NCBI RefSeq assembly: GCF_040222955.1
Contig: NZ_JAVKCA010000007.1
Coordinates: forward strand, 248,001-312,000
Source of the DNA: Marinoscillum sp040222955
Lineage (GTDB): Bacteria; Bacteroidota; Bacteroidia; Cytophagales; Cyclobacteriaceae
DNA: 64,000 nucleotides
Direction of reading: 5' to 3'
Shown here one piece after another: positions 35,032 through 44,778 of this stretch (position 1 is the stretch's first letter; every line of letters starts with the position of its first letter). The position numbers and the translations under genes were made by a program. The notes beneath the pieces are model-generated. The model was not told the DNA's origin. It saw nothing but the letters and a program-made list of their open reading frames with translations, and searched no databases.

Positions 35032-35946
35032 TTATTGTGAACAGAAAGACAATGCTGAATCACAGGATCGCTTGCCCTCCTGATAGATGATATGCGTTTG
35101 ACGATGGCGTTCATTCAGGACATCACTTTCCAGAAAATCATCGATCATACCAATATATTCGTCCTGAATGGGCTTACTCGCCCACTCATGTCCGCCTCCA
35201 CAGTCCGTCACGAGATAATACTGCTGGTCGAGGGAGCGCAAACGCTCTGCCAGAGTATATGAGCCTGCGAGCATCATGAATCCGGTCTCATTTGCGTCAC
35301 AATAATGATGTGGTGCATTGCCGTAAGGCACAAGATTGTCGCAGGTGCCATGAAAAAATGCCGTGGGGATGGCTGTTTCTTTGGTGATCCACCGGGCATC
35401 CAGAAGTGCACCGGCCATACTGATCACTCCTGCATATTCGAAGTTTGAAGGCAGTATACCTGCCATGGTCTCCTTCCAGTAAGCCGCATGGACTACCGCC
35501 TCGGCACCGGCACTACTTCCAACGATCACTATGCGAGAAGGGTCAATTCCAAACTCGGTCTGTCGATCAATCAGATACGCGACGGACTGGTGGATGTTTC
35601 TAGCTGCCTCAAATATGGTATTGATCTTATTCTGAACCGGCTGGTCGCAGCTAAAGGACTTGCCTTTCATGGTGAGGTGATAAGACATGGTAGCCGTGAC
35701 CCACCCTTTTGAAGTATAGCGCTCGCAAAAAGCCAGATGACCAGCCTCATCCCGCTTTCCTCCGGAGAACCCCCCTCCATGTACATAGATCAGCAAGGGA
35801 CTAGCCTCTGCCGCACCCTTCGGCGTAAACACATCCATGGCCAGCGTGTCTTCATAGACTACCGTTTTCTTTTGAAAGTCTGAAGCTGACTGAGCACTGA
35901 GAAAACAAGTAGTCAAAATAAAAACTGCAGCTAGAAAGTGTCTCAT
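35032..35946 (-). CDS. Secreted alpha/beta-hydrolase esterase
   Basis: 304 residues. A signal peptide ends near CFLSAQ. The fold has the oxyanion motif HGGGFSGGKR near 57 and the nucleophile elbow GSSAGAEA near 144. A later Asp/His pair (HGTCDNLVPYG and GGGHEWAS) completes the triad. This is the HGGG esterase/lipase group, which includes carbohydrate esterases. Its position, last gene of the PUL and 3 bp after the sulfatase, suggests it removes acyl groups from the glycan. Exact substrate unknown. Confidence 0.8.
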   Translation of the reverse strand: MRHFLAAVFILTTCFLSAQSASDFQKKTVVYEDTLAMDVFTPKGAAEASPLLIYVHGGGFSGGKRDEAGHLAFCERYTSKGWVTATMSYHLTMKGKSFSCDQPVQNKINTIFEAARNIHQSVAYLIDRQTEFGIDPSRIVIVGSSAGAEAVVHAAYWKETMAGILPSNFEYAGVISMAGALLDARWITKETAIPTAFFHGTCDNLVPYGNAPHHYCDANETGFMMLAGSYTLAERLRSLDQQYYLVTDCGGGHEWASKPIQDEYIGMIDDFLESDVLNERHRQTHIIYQEGKRSCDSALSFCSQ

Positions 35947-35949
35947 AGT

Positions 35950-37446
35950 TCAATAGGTACCTCTGTATATGTGATCAAATCGTTTTCCATGATCAGGCTT
36001 TAGTGGCATGGACTCACCTCCAGTTTCTGACAACCAGGTAAAGAGTGCTTCCCTCAACCCTTTCGCCACTTCCGCATAATCTTCATTTCTGATCAGATTA
36101 TTCATTTCATTCGGATCGTTTTCAATATCGTATAATTCATTGATATCCCAAACTCCATGGTAGCGAATATACTTATACTGTGAGGTGCGCACTGCATGCA
36201 CTGTTGGAGTTTGAGGGAATGGCCGCTCCCAGAAGTACTCATAATAGACCGTATCTCGCCAGGGGATGGATTCCTGATACAGTAGCTTTTTAAAAGAGCT
36301 CCCATCCATATGCGCTTTGGTCTCCAGACCCGCCAGGTCCATTACTGTAGGTCCCACATCCACATTTTGAACCACCTCTCTTACCGCGGATGCGGCCGGG
36401 ATACCTCCACCCATGGCCAGCATCGGGACCCGCATGGATTCTTCGTAGGCCTGTCGCTTGTCTATGAGCCCGTGTTCGCCAAATGAGAACCCATTATCGC
36501 CCATGTAGATCACCACGGTATTCTCCAGTAAATCTTCTTTTTCCAGGTAGTCGAGTACGGTGCCTATGCTTTCATCTACAGAAAGCAACGTTTCGCAATA
36601 GCGTTTGTAAAAGTCCTCAAAATTGATCTGACCATGGTACATATAATCCACTCCATGCCAGCTATTGCGCTGTGCCTTGGCCCAGTTGGGTAGATCCTCA
36701 TAATTGTACTCGTCCGCGGAGACAGTACTTCGTTCGTGCCCGGGAGGAAACATGGTGGGTGGGTAAGCTACAGGTTCATTCTCATATTTTCCAATATGCC
36801 TTTTAGCCGGCTTAAAATCGGCATGTACTCCCTTGTGAGACAGATATAGAAAAAATGGCTTTTCCTGATCACGATTGCTTATAAAATCAATGGCATAGTC
36901 GGTCAGCACATCGGTAACGTAAGCTGAATCCCCATGCACCTGATCCTGACCGTTGAAGTTGATGGTGGGGTTATAATAAACACCCTGGCCTTTAAAACTG
37001 GCCCAGAAATCGAAGCCCGGACGCTTGCCAGAATGATGCTCACCCATGTGCCACTTGCCGATGAAACCGGTTTGATAACCCGCCTCCTTCTGGAGGTACT
37101 CAGGGAAGAAAACCGTCCCCTCGGGAATCAGCGACTGATTGTCCACGACTTTGTGGTTATGGGCGTATTGTCCTGAGAGGATACTGGCACGGCTGGGTGA
37201 ACACAATGAGGTACTCACAAAGGCATTTTGAACATGCGCTCCCTCTGTGGCCATTCTGTCCATATGAGGGGTCTCCAAAAAAGGAACCTTCCCCATGAAT
37301 CCTATAAAATCATAGCGATGATCATCACTGAGAATAAACACCACGTTCTTACGACCCGCAGGATCTGGTTGTGGGGTGGTCTGTTCCCTCTGGCTACATG
37401 CTGAAACAATAACAGCCAGAAGTACAAGGTTAAAAGCTCGCTTCAT
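35950..37446 (-). CDS. Sulfatase, family S1, lipoprotein
   Basis: 498 residues from ATG 37446. The signal peptide ends in the lipobox VIVSAC. The metal-binding Asp pair is in ILSDDHRYDF. The formylglycine motif is CSPSR with Cys82, followed by ASILSGQ, the S1-type sulfatase signature. GDNGFSFGEHGL carries further metal ligands. The active residue must be converted to formylglycine by a maturase that is not in this window. It probably desulfates a glycan, but the family contains a few phosphodiester-cleaving members. A GTG start 39 bp upstream is less likely. The esterase follows 3 bp later. Confidence 0.88.
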   Translation of the reverse strand: MKRAFNLVLLAVIVSACSQREQTTPQPDPAGRKNVVFILSDDHRYDFIGFMGKVPFLETPHMDRMATEGAHVQNAFVSTSLCSPSRASILSGQYAHNHKVVDNQSLIPEGTVFFPEYLQKEAGYQTGFIGKWHMGEHHSGKRPGFDFWASFKGQGVYYNPTINFNGQDQVHGDSAYVTDVLTDYAIDFISNRDQEKPFFLYLSHKGVHADFKPAKRHIGKYENEPVAYPPTMFPPGHERSTVSADEYNYEDLPNWAKAQRNSWHGVDYMYHGQINFEDFYKRYCETLLSVDESIGTVLDYLEKEDLLENTVVIYMGDNGFSFGEHGLIDKRQAYEESMRVPMLAMGGGIPAASAVREVVQNVDVGPTVMDLAGLETKAHMDGSSFKKLLYQESIPWRDTVYYEYFWERPFPQTPTVHAVRTSQYKYIRYHGVWDINELYDIENDPNEMNNLIRNEDYAEVAKGLREALFTWLSETGGESMPLKPDHGKRFDHIYRGTY

Positions 37447-37627
37447 TTTTTTCTTCTTTTGTGGTAATGTCAAAATACCCACCACCAGAAAAAATCGTCA
37501 TAATCGCCGGCACAAGACTTATTCCCAGAAGTCTGATACCTTTAAAAGCGAATGGGTCAATGCTTCCTGAGTGGTGGGATTTTCTGAAGTGTGAAGAAGT
37601 AACAACTATGGGAATATCATTATCAAT

Positions 37628-39922
37628 TTAGTTCGTCCAATTAATTTTCTGCCGTTGTACCTCGCTTGAGTTGGGGCCTGTCATGATCTCAAATTCACCA
37701 GTTTCCCAGGTGAAATCTAAATCCGAGTTATAAAATTTCAGGTCTTCAGTAGTCACCTCAAAGGTGACCATAACGGTTTCTCCCGCAGGAATTAACACTT
37801 TCTGAAAACCCTTCAGCTCTTGTATCGGACGGGTGATACTTCCCACCAGATCCCTGATGTATAACTGTACCACTTCTTTGCCATCCACCTCACTGCCATT
37901 GGTGACAGGCACAGACACCCGAAGTACCTCCGGCCCTTTTAGTTCCTGAGAAGACAGGGTCATTTCACCGAATTCAAAAGTGGAATAACTCAACCCAAAC
38001 CCAAAAGGATACAAGGGTTCATTGCTTACGTCCAGGTAATTGGATCGAAACTTCTGAAACCACTGACCTTCCGCCAGGGGCCTCCCTGTGTTCTTGTGAT
38101 TGTAATAGATAGGTACCTGCCCGATATTTTGAGGGAAAGTGGTACTCAACTTACCCGACGGATTCACCTCACCAAAAAGCACATCAGCTATGGCCAACCC
38201 ACCTTCACTTCCTGCAAACCATGTGCTCAGAATCGCCGGGACGCTTTCAGACTCCCATTTGATGGTAAGCGGTCGGCCGCTTTGCAACACAAGGACCACC
38301 GGTTTACCTGTTTTCAGGAGTGCCCTAAGCAAGTGCTGCTGGCTCTCGGGTATTGATATATCTGATCTACTGGAGCTCTCACCGGACATCTCAGCAGATT
38401 CACCCAGCAGGGCTACAATTACGTTCGATTTTTGAGCAATGGCCAGCGCTTCATTGATGAGCGCTTCTGCGGAACGATCATCTCTGTACGTGGGCTTCCC
38501 GAAAATACTCACCCTGGCCTCCAGTTCAGCATCTTCATAAACGTTGGCACCCTTAGCATACAGAATATCCGTATTAGCTCCAGCCACGGTTTTCATTCCC
38601 TCCAGAAGTGAAATAGATTTGGAGAAATCAGCCGCCACACTCCAGGTTCCGGTCATGTTCTCTTTGTTACTCGCCAATGGCCCGATTAAGGCAATGGTAC
38701 CGCCCTTCTTCAGCGGCAACACATTGTCTTCGTTTTTCAAAAGCACCAATGACTGAGCGGCTATTTCCCGGGCAACCTTCCTTTTTTCAGCAGTGTAAAT
38801 CTCCGTCTCCGATCGCTGAACGTCACAGTATCGATAGGGGTCTTCAAAAAGGCCAAGTTCAAACTTCGCCCTCAAAATTCTCCTGCATGCTGCATCGATC
38901 TGTGCTTCCGTAATGATCCCCTCCTCCAATGACTTTTTGAGTGTTGACAGAAAGCCCTCGCCTACCATATCCATATCTATTCCGGCTTTCAAAGCCAGGG
39001 CAGACACCGTTTGCAAGTCGCCCATGCCATGGTCAATCATTTCATTAATCCCTGTGTAATCCGTGACTGAAAAACCACCAAAACCCCACTGCTCTCGCAA
39101 CACCTCCGTCATCAGCCAGCGATTACCTGTTGCCGGTATCCCATCTATTTCATTGAAAGAAGCCATGACACTCCCCACACCAGCGTCCACAGCGGCTTGA
39201 TAGGGTGGGAAATATTCGTTGTACATTCTCACGCGACTCATATCCACGGTATTATAATCGCGCCCTGCTTCTATGGCTCCGTATAGGGCGAAATGCTTAA
39301 CACAGGCCATCATGGTGTTGTATGAAGAAAGGTCATCACCCTGATATCCCTGCACCATCGCCCTAGCCATCAGAGATGCCAGGTATGGGTCTTCGCCTAC
39401 TCCTTCGGATATCCTACCCCATCGTGGGTCACGGCAGATATCCACCATGGGAGAAAAAGTCCAGGAGATGCCATCGGCAGTGGCCTCCTGAGCAGCTATT
39501 CTGGTAGACTGCTCGATTAATTCCATGTCCCAGACACATGATAGTCCCAAGGGAATAGGAAAAACAGTCTTATATCCATGAATCACATCCATTCCAAAAA
39601 TCAACGGGATTTTAAGTCGGCTTTCTTCCACAGCTATCTGCTGGGTTGCCCTGATCTTTTCTACACCGCTGATATTAAATAAACCGCCTACCTGTCCGGC
39701 CTTGATCTTCGGCACTATTCCTGTATTGGAAGCCAGCCCTGTGCTGATGTCACCTGCCCCGGGAAGGTTAAGCTGTCCTATCTTCTCATCGATGGTCATG
39801 AGCTTTAAAAGAGAGTCTATCTGAGCCTCATAGGGCTCAACTGTTCGTTGCTGATCAGGTGCGGAGCACCCGCCCAAAAACAACCCTACCATCATCATCC
39901 CAAGCACTAATTGATCCCTCAT
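37628..39922 (-). CDS. Glycoside hydrolase family 3 beta-glucosidase, lipoprotein
   Basis: 764 residues from ATG 39922. The lipobox is GLFLGGC. The GH3 N-terminal barrel (about 30-370) has GMDVIHGYKTVFPIPLG, DPRWGRISEGVGEDPYL, KHFALYG and the nucleophile Asp in GFSVTDYTGI. The GH3 C-terminal domain (about 400-620) and a fibronectin-III-like domain (about 680-755) follow. It would release glucose or other sugars from oligosaccharide ends in the periplasm. Bacteroidota GH3 enzymes beside GH144 genes cleave sophorose-type beta-1,2 bonds. Longer in-frame starts exist but overlap the upstream gene. Confidence 0.92.
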   Translation of the reverse strand: MRDQLVLGMMMVGLFLGGCSAPDQQRTVEPYEAQIDSLLKLMTIDEKIGQLNLPGAGDISTGLASNTGIVPKIKAGQVGGLFNISGVEKIRATQQIAVEESRLKIPLIFGMDVIHGYKTVFPIPLGLSCVWDMELIEQSTRIAAQEATADGISWTFSPMVDICRDPRWGRISEGVGEDPYLASLMARAMVQGYQGDDLSSYNTMMACVKHFALYGAIEAGRDYNTVDMSRVRMYNEYFPPYQAAVDAGVGSVMASFNEIDGIPATGNRWLMTEVLREQWGFGGFSVTDYTGINEMIDHGMGDLQTVSALALKAGIDMDMVGEGFLSTLKKSLEEGIITEAQIDAACRRILRAKFELGLFEDPYRYCDVQRSETEIYTAEKRKVAREIAAQSLVLLKNEDNVLPLKKGGTIALIGPLASNKENMTGTWSVAADFSKSISLLEGMKTVAGANTDILYAKGANVYEDAELEARVSIFGKPTYRDDRSAEALINEALAIAQKSNVIVALLGESAEMSGESSSRSDISIPESQQHLLRALLKTGKPVVLVLQSGRPLTIKWESESVPAILSTWFAGSEGGLAIADVLFGEVNPSGKLSTTFPQNIGQVPIYYNHKNTGRPLAEGQWFQKFRSNYLDVSNEPLYPFGFGLSYSTFEFGEMTLSSQELKGPEVLRVSVPVTNGSEVDGKEVVQLYIRDLVGSITRPIQELKGFQKVLIPAGETVMVTFEVTTEDLKFYNSDLDFTWETGEFEIMTGPNSSEVQRQKINWTN

Positions 39923-39950
39923 TGTTCTCCTTTGGTGTAAAAATGTGTGT

Positions 39951-41294
39951 CTATTTTTCATACTCAAACCCTAATTTCTTCAGGCCATCCTGCACCTCTG
40001 GTGCAGACATGAACAAGTCCCAAAGCAGTCCACTCCTGTAATTTTCAATCATCACCGGGATAGGCCCCTGATCGATGGCCAGATACCTGGGCAGGTACCA
40101 GTCGGCGCTAAAACTAAAGGCATCATAAGGTCCATATTTCCCCACCAGAGAATCCCGCTCCGGAGCATACAAAAACTGCAACATCTGCATGCTCTCCTTA
40201 GGTGTATAAGGAAAAGAAGACAAGGCAGCGGTGGGCGAAATCACCCCTAAATCTGCTCCCGGTCTGTGTCCGGCGTAGCCCTTCATGGAATAGCTGGAGG
40301 TCATTCCCCAACAGTTCTCACCATACCCTTCATATTTTTCAGGATTTTCCAGGCAATATGCATAGTGGATTTTCGCATGATTCTGATTGAGCGGCCAATA
40401 TTCTCCATACTGATCCTTGAGCCCTCTCGGATCCAAACCCAGGTAAGAGTAATGGGCCCAGAACAGTGGCCCTACTTTACTCTCATCATGCTCATAATGA
40501 TTGAGCACCAGGTCATACCCGTAATAAGTTTCGTTTGATTCAATGCCCCCATCAAGGGCCCAGCCCTTGTGATACACGTCTGGTGTCACCGGGTGTGTGG
40601 GTGAAGAAGCTGCCAATACATACATAATCAACGCTTCATTGTACCCACCTACCGGAAAGTTCATCTCCCAACCATAGTTGGGTGACCAGTGCCAGTATAG
40701 AACACTCTCACCACCTTTGGTGTGCCAATCCCACTCTACCTCTTTCCAAATAGTATTGATGCGCCCGGCAATGGCCTTTTCACGCTCATTGCCATCTTTG
40801 AAGTACTGCCGGACTGCCAGAAGTCCCTGTATAAGAAAGGCTGTCTCTACCAAATCTCCACCGTCATCCTTCTTGCTGAAGGCCTTCGTTTTGCCGGTAT
40901 CACCATACCACCAATGCGGATACACGCCATGGTAACGGTCGGCAGTTTCCAGGAAGTCAAGAATTCGTTCATACCTGCGAACAGCCTCCTCCCGTTCAAT
41001 GAATCCGCGCTCAATGCCAACCAATATGGCCATAACACCAAATCCGGACCCGCCGGAGGTGACCACATTTTCATCATTGCTCGGGTAAATACCGTCCATG
41101 TGGACGCGCTCCCGGGCCAGGCCAGAGTTAGGCTCCGCTCCGTCCCAGAAGTACTGAAAAGTCTGATATTGCACTTTGTCCAAAAGAGAGTCTTCGGGAA
41201 TGAGTGTGGTGACCACCTGCTCCTTCTGTCTGGAGCTGCACGCACCCATGAATACGAGTCCTATGAGTGCCCCTATTTTTAATAAATTATTCAT
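39951..41294 (-). CDS. GH144-like glucanase lipoprotein, short paralogue
   Basis: 447 residues from ATG 41294. The lipobox is FMGAC. The rest is one (alpha/alpha)6-barrel domain of the group annotated as glucoamylase family, which contains GH144 endo-beta-1,2-glucanases. Blocks include VQYQTFQYFWDGAEPNSGLARER, TSGGSGFGVMAILVGIERGF, DDGGDLVETAFLIQGLLA, WHWSPNYGW and AIDQGPIPVMIENYRSGLLW. It is similar throughout to the neighbouring longer gene, implying duplication. Its start overlaps the end of that gene by 8 bp, so translation is likely coupled. Substrate beta-1,2-glucan is inferred from the family. Confidence 0.8.
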   Translation of the reverse strand: MNNLLKIGALIGLVFMGACSSRQKEQVVTTLIPEDSLLDKVQYQTFQYFWDGAEPNSGLARERVHMDGIYPSNDENVVTSGGSGFGVMAILVGIERGFIEREEAVRRYERILDFLETADRYHGVYPHWWYGDTGKTKAFSKKDDGGDLVETAFLIQGLLAVRQYFKDGNEREKAIAGRINTIWKEVEWDWHTKGGESVLYWHWSPNYGWEMNFPVGGYNEALIMYVLAASSPTHPVTPDVYHKGWALDGGIESNETYYGYDLVLNHYEHDESKVGPLFWAHYSYLGLDPRGLKDQYGEYWPLNQNHAKIHYAYCLENPEKYEGYGENCWGMTSSYSMKGYAGHRPGADLGVISPTAALSSFPYTPKESMQMLQFLYAPERDSLVGKYGPYDAFSFSADWYLPRYLAIDQGPIPVMIENYRSGLLWDLFMSAPEVQDGLKKLGFEYEK

Positions 41295-43293
41295 AGTTAA
41301 ATCCAAGTTTATCAAGTCCGCTTTGCACCTCAGGTGCAGACATAAAGAGATTCCAGAGTAAGCCTGTACGATGATTTTCGATCATTACGAGAATAGGTCC
41401 CTGGTCAATCGCAATGTATGAAGAGGCTGTCCAGCCTTCCGAGATGTTGAAAGCATCATAAAATCCATATTCGCCCCACAGCTTATCCCCCAATATGTAA
41501 TAAAAGTGCCTCAAGGCTTCCATCGACTCCTCCGGGGTGTATGGAATAGAGGAAATGGCCGCTGTGGGGGTAATCACTCCCAAATCATTGTCAGGGGAGT
41601 GGGCATTGTACCCTTCGTGATTATCACTGGCGGTAAGTCCCCAGCTTTGTGCCGAGTACCCGACGAAACGTTTCGGGTTGGCAATACAGTAGGCCCTGTT
41701 GATAAGCGTGTGATTCACATTCTGGTCCCAGTAGTTGGCATACTGGTCAGTGAGGTTTCGCGGATCCAAGCCCAGAAAGGAATAATGCGCAAAGAAGAGG
41801 GGGCCACCCTTATCTGACCGCAGATCCAGCTGATATCCATAATAAGACGCTCCGGAGCTATTCACCATGGCACCATTGCGGGCCCACCCGGCAGTATATA
41901 CCTCCTGATCAATGGGATACGTGGGTGAAGCTGCCGCCAGTACATAGACCATGAGGGCTTCATTCCAGCCGGAAATTTTGTGATTTTTCTGCCAGCCTAC
42001 ATTGGGAGACCAGTGCCAGTACAGAACATCCTGCCCATCCTGGGTATACCAGTCCCACTCAACCCCCTCCCAAAGGGAATTGATCCGTGCGATCAGATCG
42101 GCTTCTTCTGGATTGCTACTGTCCAAATACTGCCTTACCGCCAGAAGGCCCTGCACCATAAAAGCGGTCTCTACCAAATCGCCACCGTCATCATCACTAC
42201 TAAACGGGATGACATTTCCTGTGGTACCATTGAGCCAATGTGACCAGGCACCATGAAACCGGTCGGATTCTTCATCCAGAAAAGTGATTATTTTATTCAG
42301 GCGAGTCACCCCCTCCTGTCGGGTAATAAAGCCACGTTCTATTCCTACGATAATGCCCATCAGTCCAAAACCCGAACCACCGGAAGTAACCGTTTCTCCA
42401 CTGGTGTTACGCTCCCTGGCCAGGCCACTCACCGGGTGACCAAAGTCCCAGAAGTACCTGAAAGTCTGCTCCTGTACTTTGGTAAGCAATGCTTCGTCAG
42501 AAATCTCAGGAAATTTCAGTGAAGAATCTAATTCAGTGTAAAATGGAAGCTGGTAGCTTTCAAATTTCTTTCCGGAAACCGAAGTGAGTGCCGAAGAGAT
42601 GAAAAGGGAATACCGCTCATAGCCCTCCAGGTTTTGGGTAACCGTCAGGGTAAAGGTGCTATCCGAGCCGCCATTTGCAACGTTGAATGCTGCCTGACTA
42701 CTGCCACCAGACAGATTAATATTGTCTTTGAGTGATTCTAAATCCAAGGGGTCAGAAAACGTCAATTGAAAAACCGGTTGACGGCTGATGTTGATAATTC
42801 TTTGATTCTGATCAGGTGATGCTCCATCAATAGTAATACCTGATAGTATCATGGGTGGATTTTCTGTGAGGAAGATCACCTCATATCCGGGGAACGTTTC
42901 CCCTTCCGCTCCTTTAATGTCTTTGGAAATACTCAGGGTATAGGTAGAATTGATAGCCAATTCCTCAGTGTGAGCCATCGAAACTGTTTTATCATTATCC
43001 AGCAGGGAAAATACCAGCTCAACAGCCTGATCATTTTCATCGATGAGGGATATACTGGTTGAAACGGTGGTCTCATTCAGGGCATGAGAAAAACTGAGTA
43101 GGATACTCTTATCCACAGGTTGGGGAGCCTCCGGGTTGGACAGTAAATTACTTATACCGATCCGCAAAGCGGTCAATTGCATGGTGGCAGGTGTGACACC
43201 CCCCGGGGAGTCATCTCCGCAGCCAGCCAGACTGAAAACAAAAAGGAAAACTAACATAAGACCCGCGCCTGCCCGCATACCTTTTTGTATCAT
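41287..43293 (-). CDS. GH144-like glucanase lipoprotein with two N-terminal Ig-like domains
   Basis: 668 residues from ATG 43293. The lipobox is FSLAGC (Cys25). Two Big_5-type Ig-like domains span about 45-235, with SHALNETTVSTSISL and FSDPLDLESLKDNI. The catalytic domain spans about 260-668 with VQEQTFRYFWDFGHP, TSGGSGFGLMGIIVGIERGF, DDGGDLVETAFMVQGLLA and AIDQGPILVMIENHRTGLLW. The Ig-like part probably holds the enzyme away from the outer membrane, suggesting surface display. The smaller paralogue would then act on the products in the periplasm. A terminator-like hairpin precedes this gene. Confidence 0.8.
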   Translation of the reverse strand: MIQKGMRAGAGLMLVFLFVFSLAGCGDDSPGGVTPATMQLTALRIGISNLLSNPEAPQPVDKSILLSFSHALNETTVSTSISLIDENDQAVELVFSLLDNDKTVSMAHTEELAINSTYTLSISKDIKGAEGETFPGYEVIFLTENPPMILSGITIDGASPDQNQRIINISRQPVFQLTFSDPLDLESLKDNINLSGGSSQAAFNVANGGSDSTFTLTVTQNLEGYERYSLFISSALTSVSGKKFESYQLPFYTELDSSLKFPEISDEALLTKVQEQTFRYFWDFGHPVSGLARERNTSGETVTSGGSGFGLMGIIVGIERGFITRQEGVTRLNKIITFLDEESDRFHGAWSHWLNGTTGNVIPFSSDDDGGDLVETAFMVQGLLAVRQYLDSSNPEEADLIARINSLWEGVEWDWYTQDGQDVLYWHWSPNVGWQKNHKISGWNEALMVYVLAAASPTYPIDQEVYTAGWARNGAMVNSSGASYYGYQLDLRSDKGGPLFFAHYSFLGLDPRNLTDQYANYWDQNVNHTLINRAYCIANPKRFVGYSAQSWGLTASDNHEGYNAHSPDNDLGVITPTAAISSIPYTPEESMEALRHFYYILGDKLWGEYGFYDAFNISEGWTASSYIAIDQGPILVMIENHRTGLLWNLFMSAPEVQSGLDKLGFNYE

Positions 43294-43372
43294 GATGTGA
43301 AATATTTTATGATTCTCAAATGAATCCATGAATCAGCAAAATGCTCATTGAAGAGCCAGATAGAATTATCTC

Positions 43373-43419
43373 AAAAAAGAAAAAAAGAGTCAGGAGCCTA
43401 TGAGAACGACTCCTGACTC
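43373..43419 (-). terminator. Terminator inside the PUL, after the LamG lipoprotein gene
   Basis: Minus-strand stem GAGTCAGGAG (43410-43419) with CTCCTGACTC (43387-43396), 13-nt loop, followed by a U-rich run from the A-tract at 43373-43386. It separates susC-susD-LamG from the enzyme genes and could lower their expression. Confidence 0.85.
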
Positions 43420-43444
43420 AACCACTATGTAACCACTAACCTAA

Positions 43445-44716
43445 TTAAGGCTTTTCTGCATTGTACAGTTCAGCTACCTGAGTAGCAGAGAAAGATGCAT
43501 GGAATACACGCACATCATCCATTTGTCCTTTGAAGTGATTGTTATCAGGGAAACCAACAGGGTTTGCCCAGTCATCTGTAATCACTCTGTTTTCGCTGCC
43601 CTGGATAAAACCAAAGGCTAATTTGTTGCCGGGTGCATCGTTGCCATTGTAAGCCACTCCTACTGCATTGTAAAGGGCATGAGTCTCACCATAAAGGTTG
43701 AAGTCCTGGCTCTTTCTCAGCTCACCGTTGATATAAATTGCACCAATTTTGGTTGCTGCATCATAGCTCACAATAACGTGCGCCCACTTGTCTTTGATGA
43801 TAGCAGCCAAACCACCTGACGCAGATACGTCCTGATCGAAAGTCCATCCTTGCCATCCAAGGTTACCTGTGGTAGACCACCAAAGATCCTGTACGCCGGT
43901 AGTTCCTCCTGAAAGCGCATAAGTAGAGGCTAACTTGCATCCGCTGTAGTTGCCAAAGATTTCAAACTGGAAACCATTCCACGCACCTAAGCCCATTACA
44001 AACTGTCCACGGGTTTCGTCATTGTCGTTCACATCAGATCCGTCAGACTTAATCCAGAAGCTCAAGGTAAAATCATCGGTATCCATCAGCGCATCCGCAC
44101 CTGGCACCTGGATCAAACTCTCATCACCGTCGAAAGAAGCGGTACTCTCTGCCTGACCGAATCTGTCAGTAACGTAGGTAATCTTAGTACGGCTATCCGC
44201 GTCGAAAGCACCCATTTCATCTGTATCATCTCCGTCAAACTTCCAGTAGGCTACCTGTGCATCGGCATTTGGCGGAGTAACCTCAGCTACACCACCTGTG
44301 GCAAACGATCTGCTGGTGGCTAGAAACTCACCGCCATCAGCCGCTACGATAGCGCCAATAGAAAGCGTATAGTCCGTGCCTCTTGCCAACTCTTCTGTTG
44401 CGGTTAGGGTCACTGTAGCGCCGCTGGCAGCTACTTCTGCTGCCACACCACTGATAGAAACTGTAGAAGCACTTACTGTGGCCGCGTCCACTTCTTTATC
44501 GAAAGTAAGCGTAACCACTAAATCAACAGGAACACCACTTGCTGAAGTGGCACCATTCAAATCCACGCTGGTCGCTTCACCTGAAAGTACATCAGTACCT
44601 GTAGCACTCACACTCACAAGTGCCAGTGCACTCGGACCTTCGTCATCTCCGCAACTGATAAAAACCATCGTACTGGCCAACAGCGCCAGAACCATTAATA
44701 ATTTCATTGTTTTCAT
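43445..44716 (-). CDS. Surface glycan-binding-type lipoprotein (Ig-like plus LamG)
   Basis: 423 residues. The lipobox is VFISCGDD. An Ig-like Big_5-type domain (about 35-140) has VVTLTFDKEVDAATVSASTV. A LamG/concanavalin A-like domain (about 155-420) has YWKFDGDDTDEMG, FTLSFWIKSDGSD, WAHVIVSYDAATKIGAIYINGE and the closing GQMDDVRVFHASFSATQVAELYN. It occupies the SusE/surface-glycan-binding position after susD. The Ig-like part is of the same type as in the next gene, so the two may share an anchoring design. Ligand unknown. Confidence 0.82.
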   Translation of the reverse strand: MKTMKLLMVLALLASTMVFISCGDDEGPSALALVSVSATGTDVLSGEATSVDLNGATSASGVPVDLVVTLTFDKEVDAATVSASTVSISGVAAEVAASGATVTLTATEELARGTDYTLSIGAIVAADGGEFLATSRSFATGGVAEVTPPNADAQVAYWKFDGDDTDEMGAFDADSRTKITYVTDRFGQAESTASFDGDESLIQVPGADALMDTDDFTLSFWIKSDGSDVNDNDETRGQFVMGLGAWNGFQFEIFGNYSGCKLASTYALSGGTTGVQDLWWSTTGNLGWQGWTFDQDVSASGGLAAIIKDKWAHVIVSYDAATKIGAIYINGELRKSQDFNLYGETHALYNAVGVAYNGNDAPGNKLAFGFIQGSENRVITDDWANPVGFPDNNHFKGQMDDVRVFHASFSATQVAELYNAEKP

Positions 44717-44778
44717 ACTTACTTCATTTTAGGTTTAATAATCCTCTTTTACTTCTATTTACTTGTCATTGAATTCAC

